From Occultella gossypii (GTDB lineage: Bacteria > Actinomycetota > Actinomycetes > Actinomycetales > Beutenbergiaceae), in contig NZ_JAGSHT010000013.1 in the NCBI RefSeq assembly GCF_019947135.1, positions 1-64,000 of the forward strand: a DNA stretch of 64,000 bases. Direction: 5' to 3'. The position numbers and the translations under genes are program-made. How positions within the stretch are numbered: position 1 is the first letter of the stretch; each line of letters begins with the position of its first letter. Positions 16,698 to 26,834 of this stretch are shown here, piece by piece. The notes under the pieces are model-generated. The model searched no databases, had not been told where the DNA came from, and saw only the letters and a list, made by a program, of their open reading frames with translations.

Positions 16698-17486
16698 TCA
16701 GGCGGCGTCGGTGACGGCGGCCAGGAACGCGCCCGGCTCCGTCCAGTTGCCGTCCCAGTCCTGACCGTCGATGTGGATCGTCGGGGTGCCGCTGACGCCG
16801 TCGCGCTGCGACTGCTCGGTGGCCACGCCGACCCAGTCGGTGTACGTGCCGGCCGCGAGGGAGTCCGCGACCTCCTGGGACACGCCCGCCTCGACGGCGA
16901 TCGCGGAGATCTCCTCATCGGTCAGGCCCGGGCCACCCTCGGCCGGCTGGTTCGCGAAGAGGGCCTCGGCGAACGGCAGCGCCATCGCCGGCTCGGCATC
17001 GGAGACGGTGGCGAACGCGTTCGCGGCTCGCGTGGAGTACATGGTGCCCGCCGACGCGTTGTCCAGGTTGGCGAGCGGGTGGTAGGTGACGGTGGCCGTG
17101 CCATCCGCGGCCAGCGTGGCCACGTCCTCGCCGTTCACCTGCTCGAACTGACCGCAGTAGGGGCACAGGAAGTCGAGGTAGACGTCGACCTCCACGGCCC
17201 CCTCGTTCGGGCTGCCGGCGCCCTCGGCGCCGATCGGGATACCACCGTGCAGGTTCGACCCCGCGGGGACCTCGCCCTCGAAGTCCGAGAGCAGGGTCCG
17301 CCCTGCGGCCTGGTAGATGAAGAAGCCCGCGGTCGCGATGAGCGCGATCACGAGTACGACGGCGCCGATGAGGATGCCGCGGTTGCGCTTCTCGCGCTTG
17401 GCCGCCTGCTCGCGCAGTCGGGCCGCCTCGAGTCGGGCCGCTTCGCGGCGTTCCTCGCGGGAAGCCTTGGGGGTGTTCGCTGCCAT
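16698..17486 (-). CDS. membrane-anchored DsbA-like thiol-disulfide protein, copy 1 (CPYC)
   Basis: This 262-residue paralogue of the downstream protein has a very basic N-terminus, one membrane span (GILIGAVVLVIALIATAGFFIY) and an external DsbA-like domain with active site CPYC (Cys108-Cys111) and cis-Pro segment GTPTIHIDG. CPYC is typical of glutaredoxins and some DsbA-like proteins and may give a different redox potential from CPHC. AAGGA precedes the ATG. Its placement behind a small membrane protein suggests an exported-protein folding unit. Confidence 0.88.
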   Translation of the reverse strand: MAANTPKASREERREAARLEAARLREQAAKREKRNRGILIGAVVLVIALIATAGFFIYQAAGRTLLSDFEGEVPAGSNLHGGIPIGAEGAGSPNEGAVEVDVYLDFLCPYCGQFEQVNGEDVATLAADGTATVTYHPLANLDNASAGTMYSTRAANAFATVSDAEPAMALPFAEALFANQPAEGGPGLTDEEISAIAVEAGVSQEVADSLAAGTYTDWVGVATEQSQRDGVSGTPTIHIDGQDWDGNWTEPGAFLAAVTDAA

Positions 17487-17577
17487 GAGAGTCGTCCTTA
17501 GTCCTGGGTGCGCGGCGTCTGGCCGCTGCGGGTGCGGGTGCGGGTGAGCGTGCTGGTCGGCTGCGGGTTCCGCGCGC

Positions 17578-18075
17578 CTACGCGCACACCGGCGGACCGC
17601 GGCGCAGCACCTGCCGCGAGGGACGATCGGCGGCCACGGCGCTGGCCAGCCAGTCGACGAACACCTGCCCGACGGCGGGGGTCACCTTGGGCAGGGTCGC
17701 TCGCCGTGGTCTCAACAAGGCGTAGATGCCGTCGCGGACGGCGGCCGCGGCCTTCGCCAGCCAGTGCCCGACGGCGACGGCGGCGAGGTTCGCGAGCACG
17801 GCGGTCGCCGCGAGCGCGGCGAACACCCCGAGCAGGGTGGCCGTGTGCGGTCCGAAGCCCAGGTACCCGGTGGGGCAGTCCGCGACCCCGCGCATCTGCG
17901 CCACGTTCTGCGCGACGAACCCGATCAGGCCGGTGCCGCGCACACACTCACTCGAGCGCAGCAGCGCGGCGAAGCCGGCAGTCAGCGCCGGCCAGGCGAG
18001 CACGGTGGCCACGAGCAGGGCAGGGGACGTCGGGCGCGTGAGTGCGCGCACACGTCTGCTCCAGCCACCGGTCAC
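17578..18075 (-). CDS. small membrane protein of unknown function upstream of dsbA-like pair
   Basis: This 165-residue protein has about two hydrophobic segments (ALLVATVLAWPALTAGFAALL and TATLLGVFAALAATAVLANLAAVAVG). Two Cys residues (SSECVRG and DCPTGYLG) lie in the stretch between the spans. The tail is basic with a final Cys. It is not a VKOR homologue by eye, although two loop cysteines next to DsbA-like genes invite a redox-partner idea. A TATCCT box 7 nt before the GTG suggests a leaderless start. Confidence 0.65.
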   Translation of the reverse strand: MTGGWSRRVRALTRPTSPALLVATVLAWPALTAGFAALLRSSECVRGTGLIGFVAQNVAQMRGVADCPTGYLGFGPHTATLLGVFAALAATAVLANLAAVAVGHWLAKAAAAVRDGIYALLRPRRATLPKVTPAVGQVFVDWLASAVAADRPSRQVLRRGPPVCA

Positions 18076-18082
18076 GCCCCAC

Positions 18083-18088
18083 AGGATA
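18083..18088 (-). promoter_or_regulatory. -10 box TATCCT before small membrane protein gene
   Basis: On the minus strand TATCCT is followed by 7 nt and the GTG at 18075. There is no Shine-Dalgarno sequence, which suggests leaderless transcription of the small membrane protein and dsbA-like unit. Confidence 0.45.
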
Positions 18089-18145
18089 CGGCGCGCATCT
18101 GATGGACCGGTATAGGGGTCTGGTCACACCCGACGTCCGGCCGGG

Positions 18146-20290
18146 TCAGAAGCGCGGGATCGGCGGCTGGTCGAACGGCGCCCAGTCCGCGCCGGGGCTA
18201 CCGAGGAGCAGGAGAACCGCGGCCGTCGCCAGCAGACCGAGCGCGATGGCGACCCAGGCCCAGGCCCCGCGCACCCCTGGCGCGAACACCGCGAGCACCG
18301 ACCGGGCTCCCTCCCGCGCGTGCCCGCTGGACGGGGTCCACCACAGCAGCAGCGTCACCACGGCCACGACGGCGGGCACCACGAACGTCAGTGGCACCGA
18401 CGGCGACGCCAGCCCCCACACGATGACCCCGCCGAGCCCGGCCACGATCAGGCCCGGCAGGGTCAGCAGCGTGGAGAGGACCAGATGCCACGGGGAGGCG
18501 AGGCCGGCCGTGACCAGGTCCCACTTGCCCGGGCCGCGCCGGATCCGTCGCCCGCGCAGGCTCCGCGCCGCGGAGCCCACGGTGCCGACGAGCAGGAAGA
18601 CGGCGAGGAACACCAGCAGTGTCCAGGACGGCCAGAGCACGCCGAGCCCGACGGCGGCCAGCCACCAGGCGCCGGTCACGCCCGGCCGTGGCTTGGCGGG
18701 GATGGCCCACGCCGGCCACTGGCCGGGGGCCTCACCCTGACCGGGCTGCCCAGGCTGACCGGGGTGCCCGGGCTCGTTGGGCGGTTCTCCGGAGGTGGTC
18801 GGGTACCAGGAGGTTTCCGACGGCGTGGGCCGGCTTGGTGGGCCCGCGACCTGGCTCGGTGGTGGCGCCGGGTACTGCTGCGCCACGTGCTGCTGCGGGA
18901 TCGGCTGCTGTGGCATGGATGGCGCGGTGGGGTGGGCCTCGCGCATCGGGCTCGCCTGCGTCGGCGGGTACTGCTCACGCAGTGCGAGCGGCATGACCGC
19001 GGTCGCCGGGCGGTCGCCCGGCTGCGGATCGCGCGGCCCGCGAGGTCCGTCTGCGTCGGACTCGGCACCGGAGCCGGCCGACGGCGCGTACGACGGCGGA
19101 TGCCCACTCGGCGGCCGGTACGTCGGCAGCTCCTCGCCCAGCGCCGTGGTGCCGGGTCCGGTCGGCGAGTACGACGGCGGACCCTGACCCGCTCCGGCGA
19201 CGCCTCCCGCCGGAGGGTAGGACCGCGGCAGCTCACCCGCGGCAGCGCCGCCGGCGGCCCCCAGCGCACCCGCCGCACCAAGAACTCCCGCCGCACCCAC
19301 GGCCCGTGCCGCAGGCGACTGCCCAGCGGAACCTCCGCCGTCGTAGGCGTCACCGTCGTAGCCCGCGGCGCCGTAACCGTCATCACCCGCGGAACCCGCG
19401 CCGTCGGCCCCGGCTGAGCCGCCACCGTCGAGCCCGGCGTCAGCCTCGTCCCAGTCGCCGGGCGCCAGCAGCGACGTGACCTCCCGGCCCTCGGCGTGAT
19501 CGGTGAGGGCGCGGAGCACGGTGTCGGTGCCCATCCGCCGGTCGGGGTCCGGGTGCAGTGCGCGTCGCAGCACCTGCGCGACCCGCGGGTGCAGGCCCGC
19601 GACGTCCGCTCGGCCGGCCTCGACCCGCATCAGCACCCCGGGGCCGCGCCCGAACGGTGGCCGGCCGGTGGCCGAGTAGACGAGCACGGCGGACCAGCCC
19701 CACCAGTCCCCCGCGGACCCCGGGTCGGCGCCTCGCATCACCTCGGGATCGACGTATCCGGGGGTGCCGGTGACCATGCCGGTCTGGGTCAGCCGGGTGT
19801 CGTCGGCGAGCTGGGAGATGCCGAAGTCGATCACGACGGGGCCGTCGTCGGTGAGCATCACGTTGGCCGGCTTGAGGTCCCGGTGCACCACGCCGGCTGC
19901 GTGGATCTCCTCCAGCGCCTGCGCCAGCCCGTTCGCGAGGCCCGCCAGCTCCTCGGCGTCCATGGGTCCGTGCTCGACGATCGAGTCCTCCAGCGACTGC
20001 CCGTCGATCAGCTCCGTGACGATGAACGCCTCGTCGGAGTCCGCCTCCGCGTCCAGCACCCGGGCGACGTGCTCGCCACGCACCCGGTGCAGAGTGGCCA
20101 CCTCCCGGCGCAACCGCTCCCGGGCGGCCTCGTCGGCGCTGAACACCGGGTGCAGCAGCTTCACCGCGACCAGCCGGTCCTCGGCGTCGAGTGCCTTGTA
20201 CACGGTGCCCATACCGCCCGCGCCCAGTCGTGCGAGCAGCCGGTATCCACCCACCTCACGCAGTGGGGAGGAGGCCGGGCGCTCGTCCAT
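18146..20290 (-). CDS. membrane serine/threonine protein kinase
   Basis: A 714-residue PknB-type kinase. The catalytic domain (about 1-265) has P-loop [18 protein letters not shown] (Lys), [10 protein letters not shown] (catalytic Asp), VIDFGISQL (DFG) and the PGYVDPEVM region. A long Pro/Gly/Ala/Gln-rich linker (about 285-530) follows, then four or five membrane spans in the last 180 residues (for example [52 protein letters not shown]). No extracellular PASTA sensor is present, so the signal is unknown. TAGGTT stands 6 nt before the ATG (leaderless). It is divergent from otsA. Confidence 0.92.
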   Translation of the reverse strand: MDERPASSPLREVGGYRLLARLGAGGMGTVYKALDAEDRLVAVKLLHPVFSADEAARERLRREVATLHRVRGEHVARVLDAEADSDEAFIVTELIDGQSLEDSIVEHGPMDAEELAGLANGLAQALEEIHAAGVVHRDLKPANVMLTDDGPVVIDFGISQLADDTRLTQTGMVTGTPGYVDPEVMRGADPGSAGDWWGWSAVLVYSATGRPPFGRGPGVLMRVEAGRADVAGLHPRVAQVLRRALHPDPDRRMGTDTVLRALTDHAEGREVTSLLAPGDWDEADAGLDGGGSAGADGAGSAGDDGYGAAGYDGDAYDGGGSAGQSPAARAVGAAGVLGAAGALGAAGGAAAGELPRSYPPAGGVAGAGQGPPSYSPTGPGTTALGEELPTYRPPSGHPPSYAPSAGSGAESDADGPRGPRDPQPGDRPATAVMPLALREQYPPTQASPMREAHPTAPSMPQQPIPQQHVAQQYPAPPPSQVAGPPSRPTPSETSWYPTTSGEPPNEPGHPGQPGQPGQGEAPGQWPAWAIPAKPRPGVTGAWWLAAVGLGVLWPSWTLLVFLAVFLLVGTVGSAARSLRGRRIRRGPGKWDLVTAGLASPWHLVLSTLLTLPGLIVAGLGGVIVWGLASPSVPLTFVVPAVVAVVTLLLWWTPSSGHAREGARSVLAVFAPGVRGAWAWVAIALGLLATAAVLLLLGSPGADWAPFDQPPIPRF

Positions 20291-20296
20291 ATCGGC

Positions 20297-20302
20297 AACC
20301 TA
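20297..20302 (-). promoter_or_regulatory. -10 box TAGGTT, leaderless start of Ser/Thr kinase
   Basis: On the minus strand TAGGTT, then 6 nt, then the ATG at 20290, with no ribosome-binding site. Confidence 0.5.
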
Positions 20303-20421
20303 CGCCACCATCCAGGGCGGCCGGGGGCGGCCCGCCGCGCGGCCCACGCATGGCCGACCCCCCGGGCAGATCGGGCGGCACCCCGATAGCCTGGGGCCAC
20401 ACCACTGAAGAGCTGAGGGAT

Positions 20422-21849
20422 ATGTCCGGCACCCACGATTTCGTTGTTGTCGCCAACCGCCTGCCTGTGGACATCCAGATCGATGTCGACGGCGAACGTA
20501 CCTGGACCCGCTCCCCCGGCGGCCTCGTCACGGCGCTGGCACCCATCATGAGGGCCAAGGGCGGCGCCTGGGTCGGCTGGTCCGGCGCAGCGGATACCGC
20601 GATCGAGCCGTTCGACGCCGACGACATGTGGCTGGCACCGGTGCCGCTGTCCGCCAAGGAGATCGCCACCTACTACGAAGGCTTCTCCAACGCGACCCTG
20701 TGGCCGCTCTACCATGACGTGATCGTCGACCCGGAGTACCACCGGGTCTGGTGGAACGCCTACCTCGAGGTGAACCGCCGGTTCGCGGAGGCGGCCGCGG
20801 TGAACGCTGCCGAGCACGCCACCGTCTGGGTGCACGACTATCAGCTGCAGCTCGTACCGCAGATGCTGCGTCGGCTCCGCCCCGACGTGCGGATCGGGTT
20901 CTTCAACCACATCCCGTTCCCACCGGTGGAGCTGTTCGGCCAGCTGCCCTGGCGCAAGCAGGTCATCGAGGGTCTGCTCGGGGCGGACCTGGTCGGCTTC
21001 CAGCGCACCGGGGACGCGGCCAACTTCCTGCGCGCCGTGCGTCGGTTCACGTCCTACGGCACCCGCGGCCAGGTCATCACCATCGGCAAGCACTGGACCC
21101 GCCCGGAGCGGCACGTGCGGGCTGCGACGTTCCCGATCTCCATCGACTCGGCGCAGCTGGACGAACTCGCCCGGACCGAGGCCGTGGAGAAGCGGGCCGC
21201 GGCGATCCGCTCCGAGCTGGGTGACCCGGACGTGCTGCTGCTCGGCGTCGACCGGCTCGACTACACGAAGGGCATCCGGCACCGGATCAAGGCGTTCGGC
21301 GAGCTGGTGGCCGAGAAGAAGCTCACCGTGCCCGCGGCCGCGCTGGTGCAGGTGGCCAGCCCGAGCCGGGAGCAGGTGGAGCAGTACAAGACGCTGCGCC
21401 ACGAGGTCGAGCTGATGGTCGGGAACCTCAACGGCGAGCACGGCTCGCTCGGGCGCTCGGCCATCTACTACATGCACCACTCCTACCCGCAGGATGAGAT
21501 GGCTGCCCTGTACCGGGCGGCGGACGTGCTGCTGGTGACCGCGCTGCGGGACGGCATGAACCTGGTCGCCAAGGAGTACGTGGCCGCCCGCAGCGACCTC
21601 GGCGGAGTCCTCGTGCTCAGCGAGTTCGCCGGTGCCGCGGACGAGATGAGCCAGGCCCTGCTGGTCAACCCCCACGACATCGAGGGCATGAAGTCCGTGA
21701 TCATGAGGGCCGCGACCATGGATCCCCGGGAGGGGCGCCGCCGGATGCGGGCGCTGCGCAAACGGGTCCTCGAGCATGACGTCGCGCACTGGGCGAACTC
21801 GTTCCTGTCCGTGCTGGAGGCGGTGCCGCAGCGGACCTCGCACGTCTGA
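20422..21849 (+). CDS. otsA: alpha,alpha-trehalose-phosphate synthase (GT20)
   Basis: A 475-residue cytoplasmic GT20 enzyme that joins UDP-glucose (or another NDP-glucose) and glucose 6-phosphate to trehalose 6-phosphate. Signatures: [10 protein letters not shown] at the start, [22 protein letters not shown] (near residue 138), [23 protein letters not shown] (near 277) and the acidic EFAGAADEM near the end. GAGGGAT lies just before the ATG at 20422. otsB follows 78 bp downstream. Trehalose here probably serves osmotic and desiccation protection. Confidence 0.95.
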   Translation: MSGTHDFVVVANRLPVDIQIDVDGERTWTRSPGGLVTALAPIMRAKGGAWVGWSGAADTAIEPFDADDMWLAPVPLSAKEIATYYEGFSNATLWPLYHDVIVDPEYHRVWWNAYLEVNRRFAEAAAVNAAEHATVWVHDYQLQLVPQMLRRLRPDVRIGFFNHIPFPPVELFGQLPWRKQVIEGLLGADLVGFQRTGDAANFLRAVRRFTSYGTRGQVITIGKHWTRPERHVRAATFPISIDSAQLDELARTEAVEKRAAAIRSELGDPDVLLLGVDRLDYTKGIRHRIKAFGELVAEKKLTVPAAALVQVASPSREQVEQYKTLRHEVELMVGNLNGEHGSLGRSAIYYMHHSYPQDEMAALYRAADVLLVTALRDGMNLVAKEYVAARSDLGGVLVLSEFAGAADEMSQALLVNPHDIEGMKSVIMRAATMDPREGRRRMRALRKRVLEHDVAHWANSFLSVLEAVPQRTSHV

Positions 21850-21927
21850 GCCCGCACCCGTCCGACCCCTCGCGCGACGGCGGTCACACGCGCCGCCTCG
21901 CGCTCACGAGCCCTCGAGGAGTACTGC

Positions 21928-22776
21928 ATGCATGACACCCTGACGGCGGCGCTCGACGACTTCGCCGCGTCGTCGCCGATCCTGATCGCCCTCGACTTCG
22001 ACGGCTGCCTCGCCCCGTTCGAGCAGGACCCGGCGAACTCCCGCCCGCTGCCGGAGTCGTCCGCCGCCCTGGCCCGGCTCGGCGCCGATCCGGGCGTGCA
22101 GCTCGCCCTGGTCTCCGGCCGACCGGCCGCGGACCTGCTCACCCTCGCCACGCCGTCCGCCGGCACCTGGCTGGTCGGCAGCCACGGTGGGCAGACCGGC
22201 GAGGTCCGCGCCGACGGCACCCTGCACCTGGACCCCTTCGAACTCACGACGGCGCAGGCCGAGCTGCGCTCCGCCGTCGCCGACGCGCTGGCCGAGCTGG
22301 CCGCGGCGTACCCGGGTGCGTGGGTCGAGAACAAGCCGGCCGCGGCGGCCCTGCACACCCGCGGGCTCAGCGCAGAGGCAGCGGACGAGGCACTGGACGC
22401 GGCGATGGCGGGGCCCGGCGGGTGGCCGGGGGTGCACCCGATCCGCGGCAACCAGGTCGCCGAACTGGCGGTCCTCGAGGTGACCAAGGGCCAGGCCCTC
22501 GAGCGCCTGCGGGCGCGGCTGCTCGGCGGCCCTCCGGCAGCACCGCGGGAGGTGAGCGAACCCGGGGAGGCGACCTCCGCCGTCGGGCCCCGGGTGCTGT
22601 ACGCCGGCGACGACGTGACCGATGAGACGGCACTCGCGACCCTGCGAGACGGCGACGTCGGCGTGAAGGTGGGCGACGCCCCGACGGTCGCCGGCCACCG
22701 CGTCCCGGACGAGCGGGCGGTGGCCCGGATGCTGACCCATCTCGCGGACCGGAGGGCGACGCAGATCACACCGTGA
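21928..22776 (+). CDS. otsB: trehalose-6-phosphate phosphatase
   Basis: A 282-residue HAD-superfamily phosphatase converting trehalose 6-phosphate to trehalose. HAD motif I is ALDFDGCLAPF (nucleophile Asp in DFDG, with Cys where Thr is usual), then LVSGRPAADL, GSHGGQTGEV in the cap and GDDVTDETAL (motif IV). GAGGAG precedes the ATG by 8 nt. It completes the OtsAB pathway with the gene upstream. Confidence 0.94.
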   Translation: MHDTLTAALDDFAASSPILIALDFDGCLAPFEQDPANSRPLPESSAALARLGADPGVQLALVSGRPAADLLTLATPSAGTWLVGSHGGQTGEVRADGTLHLDPFELTTAQAELRSAVADALAELAAAYPGAWVENKPAAAALHTRGLSAEAADEALDAAMAGPGGWPGVHPIRGNQVAELAVLEVTKGQALERLRARLLGGPPAAPREVSEPGEATSAVGPRVLYAGDDVTDETALATLRDGDVGVKVGDAPTVAGHRVPDERAVARMLTHLADRRATQITP

Positions 22777-22816
22777 GGTGTGGCACAATCATCTTGGCCC
22801 GCAGCCATTGCGAGCC

Positions 22817-22840
22817 GTGTCAGCGGAGACACTCTGACAC
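22817..22840. promoter_or_regulatory. dyad GTGTCAG/CTGACAC before msiK-type gene
   Basis: GTGTCAG (22817-22823) and CTGACAC (22834-22840) form perfect 7-bp arms around 10 nt. It sits between otsB and the ABC ATPase. It could be an operator or a weak terminator; I cannot separate these. Confidence 0.35.
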
Positions 22841-22892
22841 CTTTCACAACGGATCGTCCGGCACGTACCTGCCGGTGAAGGGAAAGACCAAC

Positions 22893-24017
22893 ATGGCATC
22901 GGTCACTTTCGACCAAGCAACCCGGGTGTACCCGGGTCAGGAGCGTCCCGCGGTGGACTCGCTCAGTCTCGAGGTCGGGGACGGCGAGTTCATGGTGTTC
23001 GTCGGCCCGTCGGGCTGCGGTAAGTCCACCTCGCTGCGGATGCTCGCAGGCCTCGAGGACGTGAACTCCGGCCGCATCCTGATCGGCGACCGCGACGTCA
23101 CCGACGTCCAGCCCAAGGACCGCGACATCGCGATGGTGTTCCAGAACTACGCGCTGTACCCGCACATGTCCGTGGCGGACAACATGGGCTTCGCCCTGAA
23201 GATCGCCGGCACCCCGAAGGCGCAGATCCGCGAGCGCGTCGAAGAGGCCGCGAAGATCCTCGACCTGACCGAGTACCTCGACCGGAAGCCGAAGGCGCTC
23301 TCCGGTGGTCAGCGTCAGCGTGTCGCCATGGGCCGCGCCATCGTGCGTCAGCCCCAGGTGTTCCTCATGGACGAGCCGCTGTCCAACCTGGACGCCAAGC
23401 TCCGCGTCCAGACGCGTACGCAGATCGCGTCGCTGCAGCGTCGTCTCGGGGTCACCACCGTGTACGTCACCCACGACCAGACCGAGGCGCTGACCATGGG
23501 TGACCGCATCGCGGTCCTCAAGGACGGTCTGCTCCAGCAGGTCGGCACGCCGCGGGAGATGTACGACACCCCGGCGAACGTGTTCGTGGCCGGCTTCATC
23601 GGCTCCCCCGCCATGAACCTTGGTACGTTCTCGGTCGCCGACGGCAAGGCGAACCTGGGCGACACGCACATCCCGCTGACCCGCACCACGATCGACGCGA
23701 TCACCGAGGCGGACAAGGGCGAGATCACGCTCGGCTTCCGTCCGGAGTCCCTGGACGTCTCGTCCGAGGGCGAAGAGGGTGCATTCGGCATCAACGTGAA
23801 CCTCGTCGAGGAACTCGGTTCGGACGCGTTCGTCTACGGCCAGCTCTCCGCCCGTGAGGTTGCCGAACACGTCACCTCCGGCGCCGGCGAGGCCCAGCTG
23901 ATCGCGCGCGTCGACCCGCGCCGCCCCCCGATGAAGGGCGACAAGATCTGGGTCAAGGTCCGCCCGGGCGAGGCGCACGTCTTCTCCTCCGCCACGGGTG
24001 AGCGCCTGCCGGCCTGA
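22893..24017 (+). CDS. msiK: sugar ABC transporter ATPase (MsiK/UgpC type)
   Basis: A 374-residue ATPase with Walker A GPSGCGKST (near 37-45), Q-loop MVFQNYALYPHMSV, signature LSGGQRQRVAMGRA (near 135), Walker B VFLMDEPLSNLDAKL and switch His VYVTHDQTEA. The C-terminal ~130 residues are the TOBE/MalK-type regulatory domain. Proteins of this kind in actinobacteria (MsiK) energise many sugar importers that lack their own ATPase. That fits here, because both sugar importers of this window encode a binding protein and two permeases but no ATPase. The gene stands alone and ends in a strong hairpin. Confidence 0.88.
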   Translation: MASVTFDQATRVYPGQERPAVDSLSLEVGDGEFMVFVGPSGCGKSTSLRMLAGLEDVNSGRILIGDRDVTDVQPKDRDIAMVFQNYALYPHMSVADNMGFALKIAGTPKAQIRERVEEAAKILDLTEYLDRKPKALSGGQRQRVAMGRAIVRQPQVFLMDEPLSNLDAKLRVQTRTQIASLQRRLGVTTVYVTHDQTEALTMGDRIAVLKDGLLQQVGTPREMYDTPANVFVAGFIGSPAMNLGTFSVADGKANLGDTHIPLTRTTIDAITEADKGEITLGFRPESLDVSSEGEEGAFGINVNLVEELGSDAFVYGQLSAREVAEHVTSGAGEAQLIARVDPRRPPMKGDKIWVKVRPGEAHVFSSATGERLPA

Positions 24018-24035
24018 TCCACGCGCACCACACGA

Positions 24036-24066
24036 GGGGGCGGGTTCCTGACGGGGCCCGCCCCTT
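24036..24066 (+). terminator. terminator hairpin after msiK-type gene
   Basis: GGGGCGGG and CCCGCCCC form an 8-bp GC-rich stem, followed by TTC. It lies 19 bp after the stop codon. Confidence 0.65.
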
Positions 24067-24137
24067 CGCGTATGCCCCGGTGCTTCCGCCCTGCACCGGC
24101 GCACGCGTTTCCCGGCCGAACCTGAGAGACTTCTTCC

Positions 24138-25385
24138 ATGCCCCAGTCCCTGCAGATCACCGCCGCGGCCCCGGACCCGGCACTGCTGGACCTGCCCTGG
24201 CACGTGCCGCTCGAGGAATGGCCCGAGTCGCACCTGGCCGCGCTGCCCCGCGGGATCTCCCGGCACGTGGTCCGCTTCGTGAAGCTCTCCGGGCGGGTCA
24301 TCGCGGTCAAGGAGATCGGCGAGTCCGTCGCCTACCGGGAGTACGCGCTGCTGCGGGACCTGAACCGCCTGGACGTGCCCTCCGTGGAACCGGTCGGGGT
24401 CATCACGGGTCGCACCTCCCCCGACGGTGAGCAGCTGAACTCGGTGCTGATCACCAAGCACCTGAAGTTCTCGCTGCCCTACCGGGCCCTGTTCAGCCGG
24501 TACCTGGCCCCGGACATGGCCACGCGCCTCATCGACGCGCTCGCCGTGCTGCTCGTGCGCTTGCACCTGACCGGCTTCTACTGGGGCGACGTGTCCCTGT
24601 CCAACACCCTGTTCCGGCGGGACGCGGGCGAGTTCGCCGCCTACCTCGTGGACGCCGAGACCGGGGATCTGCATGACACGCTGACCAAGGGCCAGCGGGA
24701 GTACGACCTGGAGATCGCCCGGGTCAACATCATCGGCGAGCTCATGGACCTGGCCGCCGGAGACCTCCTCGTGGACGACATGGATACCGTCGCGGTCGGC
24801 GAGATGATCGTGCAGCGCTACGAGGAGCTCTGGAACGAACTGACCGGCGCCGAGGAGTTCGGAGCGACCGAACGGTGGCGGGTCGCGGACCGGATCCGGC
24901 GCCTGAACGAGCTCGGCTACGACGTCGGCGAGCTGCAGATGACCACGGACGTGGACGGCACCACCGTTCAGATCCAGCCGAAGGTCGTCGACGCCGGCCA
25001 CCACCACCGCCGGCTGATGCGCCTGACCGGCCTGGACGCCGGCGAGAACCAGGCGCGCCGCCTGCTGAACGACATGGACACCTATCAGGCGGATACCGAC
25101 CAGCAGGGCGAGGACGAGGAGTTCGTGGCGCACGAGTGGCTCGCCGACGTGTTCGAGCCGACCGTGCGCGCGGTCCCGCGCGACCTGCGCGGCAAGCTCG
25201 AGCCGGCGGAGGTCTACCACGAGGTGCTCGAGCACCGCTGGTTCATGGCTCAGAACGCCGGGCATGACATCCCGCTGAGGGATGCCCTGACGTCCTACGT
25301 GGAGAACGTTCTGCGGCACCGACCCGACGAGGAGGCCATCCTCGGCCTCGACACCGCAACCCTCGCCGCGATCGAACCGGACTGA
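24138..25385 (+). CDS. DUF4032 domain protein
   Basis: A 415-residue soluble protein matching the actinobacterial DUF4032 family. It has a kinase-like N-terminal part: VRFVKLSGRVIAVKEIGESVAYREYALLRDL resembles a lipopolysaccharide-kinase/aminoglycoside-kinase lobe, and GFYWGDVSLSNTLFRRDAGEFAAYLVDAETG resembles the HxDxxxxN / DxE catalytic segment. The DUF4032 part proper is in the C-terminal half (YHEVLEHRWFMAQNAG). The biochemical role is unknown; a small-molecule or protein kinase-like activity is an inference from those motifs. Confidence 0.82.
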   Translation: MPQSLQITAAAPDPALLDLPWHVPLEEWPESHLAALPRGISRHVVRFVKLSGRVIAVKEIGESVAYREYALLRDLNRLDVPSVEPVGVITGRTSPDGEQLNSVLITKHLKFSLPYRALFSRYLAPDMATRLIDALAVLLVRLHLTGFYWGDVSLSNTLFRRDAGEFAAYLVDAETGDLHDTLTKGQREYDLEIARVNIIGELMDLAAGDLLVDDMDTVAVGEMIVQRYEELWNELTGAEEFGATERWRVADRIRRLNELGYDVGELQMTTDVDGTTVQIQPKVVDAGHHHRRLMRLTGLDAGENQARRLLNDMDTYQADTDQQGEDEEFVAHEWLADVFEPTVRAVPRDLRGKLEPAEVYHEVLEHRWFMAQNAGHDIPLRDALTSYVENVLRHRPDEEAILGLDTATLAAIEPD

Positions 25386-25429
25386 CCCTACGGGCGCACG
25401 CTCCGCCGTCGGGCCTGGTGCCCGCGCGG

Positions 25430-26797
25430 CTACGGGCGCGCCGGGTCCGGTTCGGCGAGCGCGGCGGGAACGGAGGTGCCGGCCAGCAGGTCGGCGATGT
25501 CCACCCGGGCGCCCGTGCGGCGCGAGCCGTTCGCCGCGATGCCCACCAGCACGGACCGCAAGCCGTCCGCGAGCCCGGCGGGGCGGCCGAGCGGATCGAC
25601 GGCGGGTCCGCGGAAGACGTCGGTCAGGAGCTGGCCGTCACCGCCACCGTGCCCGCCCTCGCCCGTCGGGATCGGGACCTCCTGCGCGACCTCCCAGTGC
25701 CGCTGCACGAGCAGTCGCTGCCCACGGGCGCGCACACCGTCGGCGCCGGCGACGTTGGCCGGGGAGTTGGCGTCAAGGATCGGGTGGCCGTCGGCGTCCG
25801 GGACCACCGCCGAGCGCTCCACGACCTCGAGCTCGGCGCGGCCCTCGGTGCCGTTCGCCGTCACCCGGTACCCCTCCCACGGCGAGTGGGCGTTCAGCGA
25901 GTAGGTGAGCACCGGTCCGCGGTCGTAGCCGACCATCACGGACATGTTGTCCTCGATGGAGATGCCCGCCGAGAACACGTCCACGTCCCGCAGGTACCCG
26001 TCGTGGTGCTCGGCCTCGTAGTACAGGCGCCGCAACTCCGGGTCGGTGCGCAGGTCGAGGGCGAACGGGTCCCGGGTGGGTGGGTCCACGGTGCCGCGGG
26101 CGGGGCGTTCGGGCAAGCCCCGGGCGAGCGCGTTGTCGCGACCGTAGAAGCGCAGGTCGCCCGCCGCGAACACCCAGGCGGGGCTGTCCGCGAGCCACCA
26201 GTTCACCAGGTCGAAGTGGTGGGAGGCCTTGTGCACCAGCAGCCCGCCGGAGTTGGCGCGGTCCCGGTGCCAGCGGCGGAAGTAGTCCGCGCCGTGCGCG
26301 GTGTCCAGGGCCCACTCGAAGTGCATCGACGTGACGGTCCCGATCCGGCCGGAGTCGATGACGTCCTTCAGGGCGCCGTTGCGCGGCGAGTAGCGGTAGT
26401 TGAACGTCAGCACGAGGGACCTACCGGTGGCGGCGACGGCGTCGGTGATCCGCTCGCATCCGGGCAGGTCGGTCGTCAGCGGCTTCTCCACCACGACGTC
26501 CGCCCCGGCCGTCAGCGCACGGGCGACCAGGTCCGCGTGGGTGTGGTCGGGGCTGGTCAGGATGACGCGGTCGACCCGCTCGGAGGTGATCATCGCCTCG
26601 AGGTCGGCGGGCAGGTACCGGGCCGGCAGCGGCGCGCCGGGCCGGGTCTGCGCGACCAGCTCGTCGTACCGGTCCAGCCGACCCGGGTTCGGCTCGCACC
26701 AGGCCACCAGCTCACCGGCGTCGTCGAAGGGTCCGAGCAGCGCGTCGATGTACATCCGTGCGCGCGAGCCGGTCCCGATGATCGCGTACCTCGTCAT
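25430..26797 (-). CDS. Gfo/Idh/MocA family oxidoreductase in sugar importer operon
   Basis: A 455-residue NAD(P)-dependent dehydrogenase. The Rossmann motif is YAIIGTGSRARMYIDALLG, and the family EKP motif is ADVVVEKPLTTD. The C-terminal alpha/beta domain has HHFDLVNWW (the conserved substrate His region). It is the last gene of the LacI-controlled SBP-permease-permease unit (37 bp gap), so it probably oxidises or epimerises the imported sugar. The exact substrate cannot be read from the sequence. Confidence 0.88.
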   Translation of the reverse strand: MTRYAIIGTGSRARMYIDALLGPFDDAGELVAWCEPNPGRLDRYDELVAQTRPGAPLPARYLPADLEAMITSERVDRVILTSPDHTHADLVARALTAGADVVVEKPLTTDLPGCERITDAVAATGRSLVLTFNYRYSPRNGALKDVIDSGRIGTVTSMHFEWALDTAHGADYFRRWHRDRANSGGLLVHKASHHFDLVNWWLADSPAWVFAAGDLRFYGRDNALARGLPERPARGTVDPPTRDPFALDLRTDPELRRLYYEAEHHDGYLRDVDVFSAGISIEDNMSVMVGYDRGPVLTYSLNAHSPWEGYRVTANGTEGRAELEVVERSAVVPDADGHPILDANSPANVAGADGVRARGQRLLVQRHWEVAQEVPIPTGEGGHGGGDGQLLTDVFRGPAVDPLGRPAGLADGLRSVLVGIAANGSRRTGARVDIADLLAGTSVPAALAEPDPARP

Positions 26798-26834
26798 GGT
26801 CGATGTGCTTCTTTCGTCGGGGTACTGCTCAGGG

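Noticed and set aside
21483-25319. 1278-codon minus-strand open frame
   Set aside because: It is antisense to otsA, otsB, the msiK-type ATPase and DUF4032, all with clear motifs; its own translation is low-complexity and without domains.
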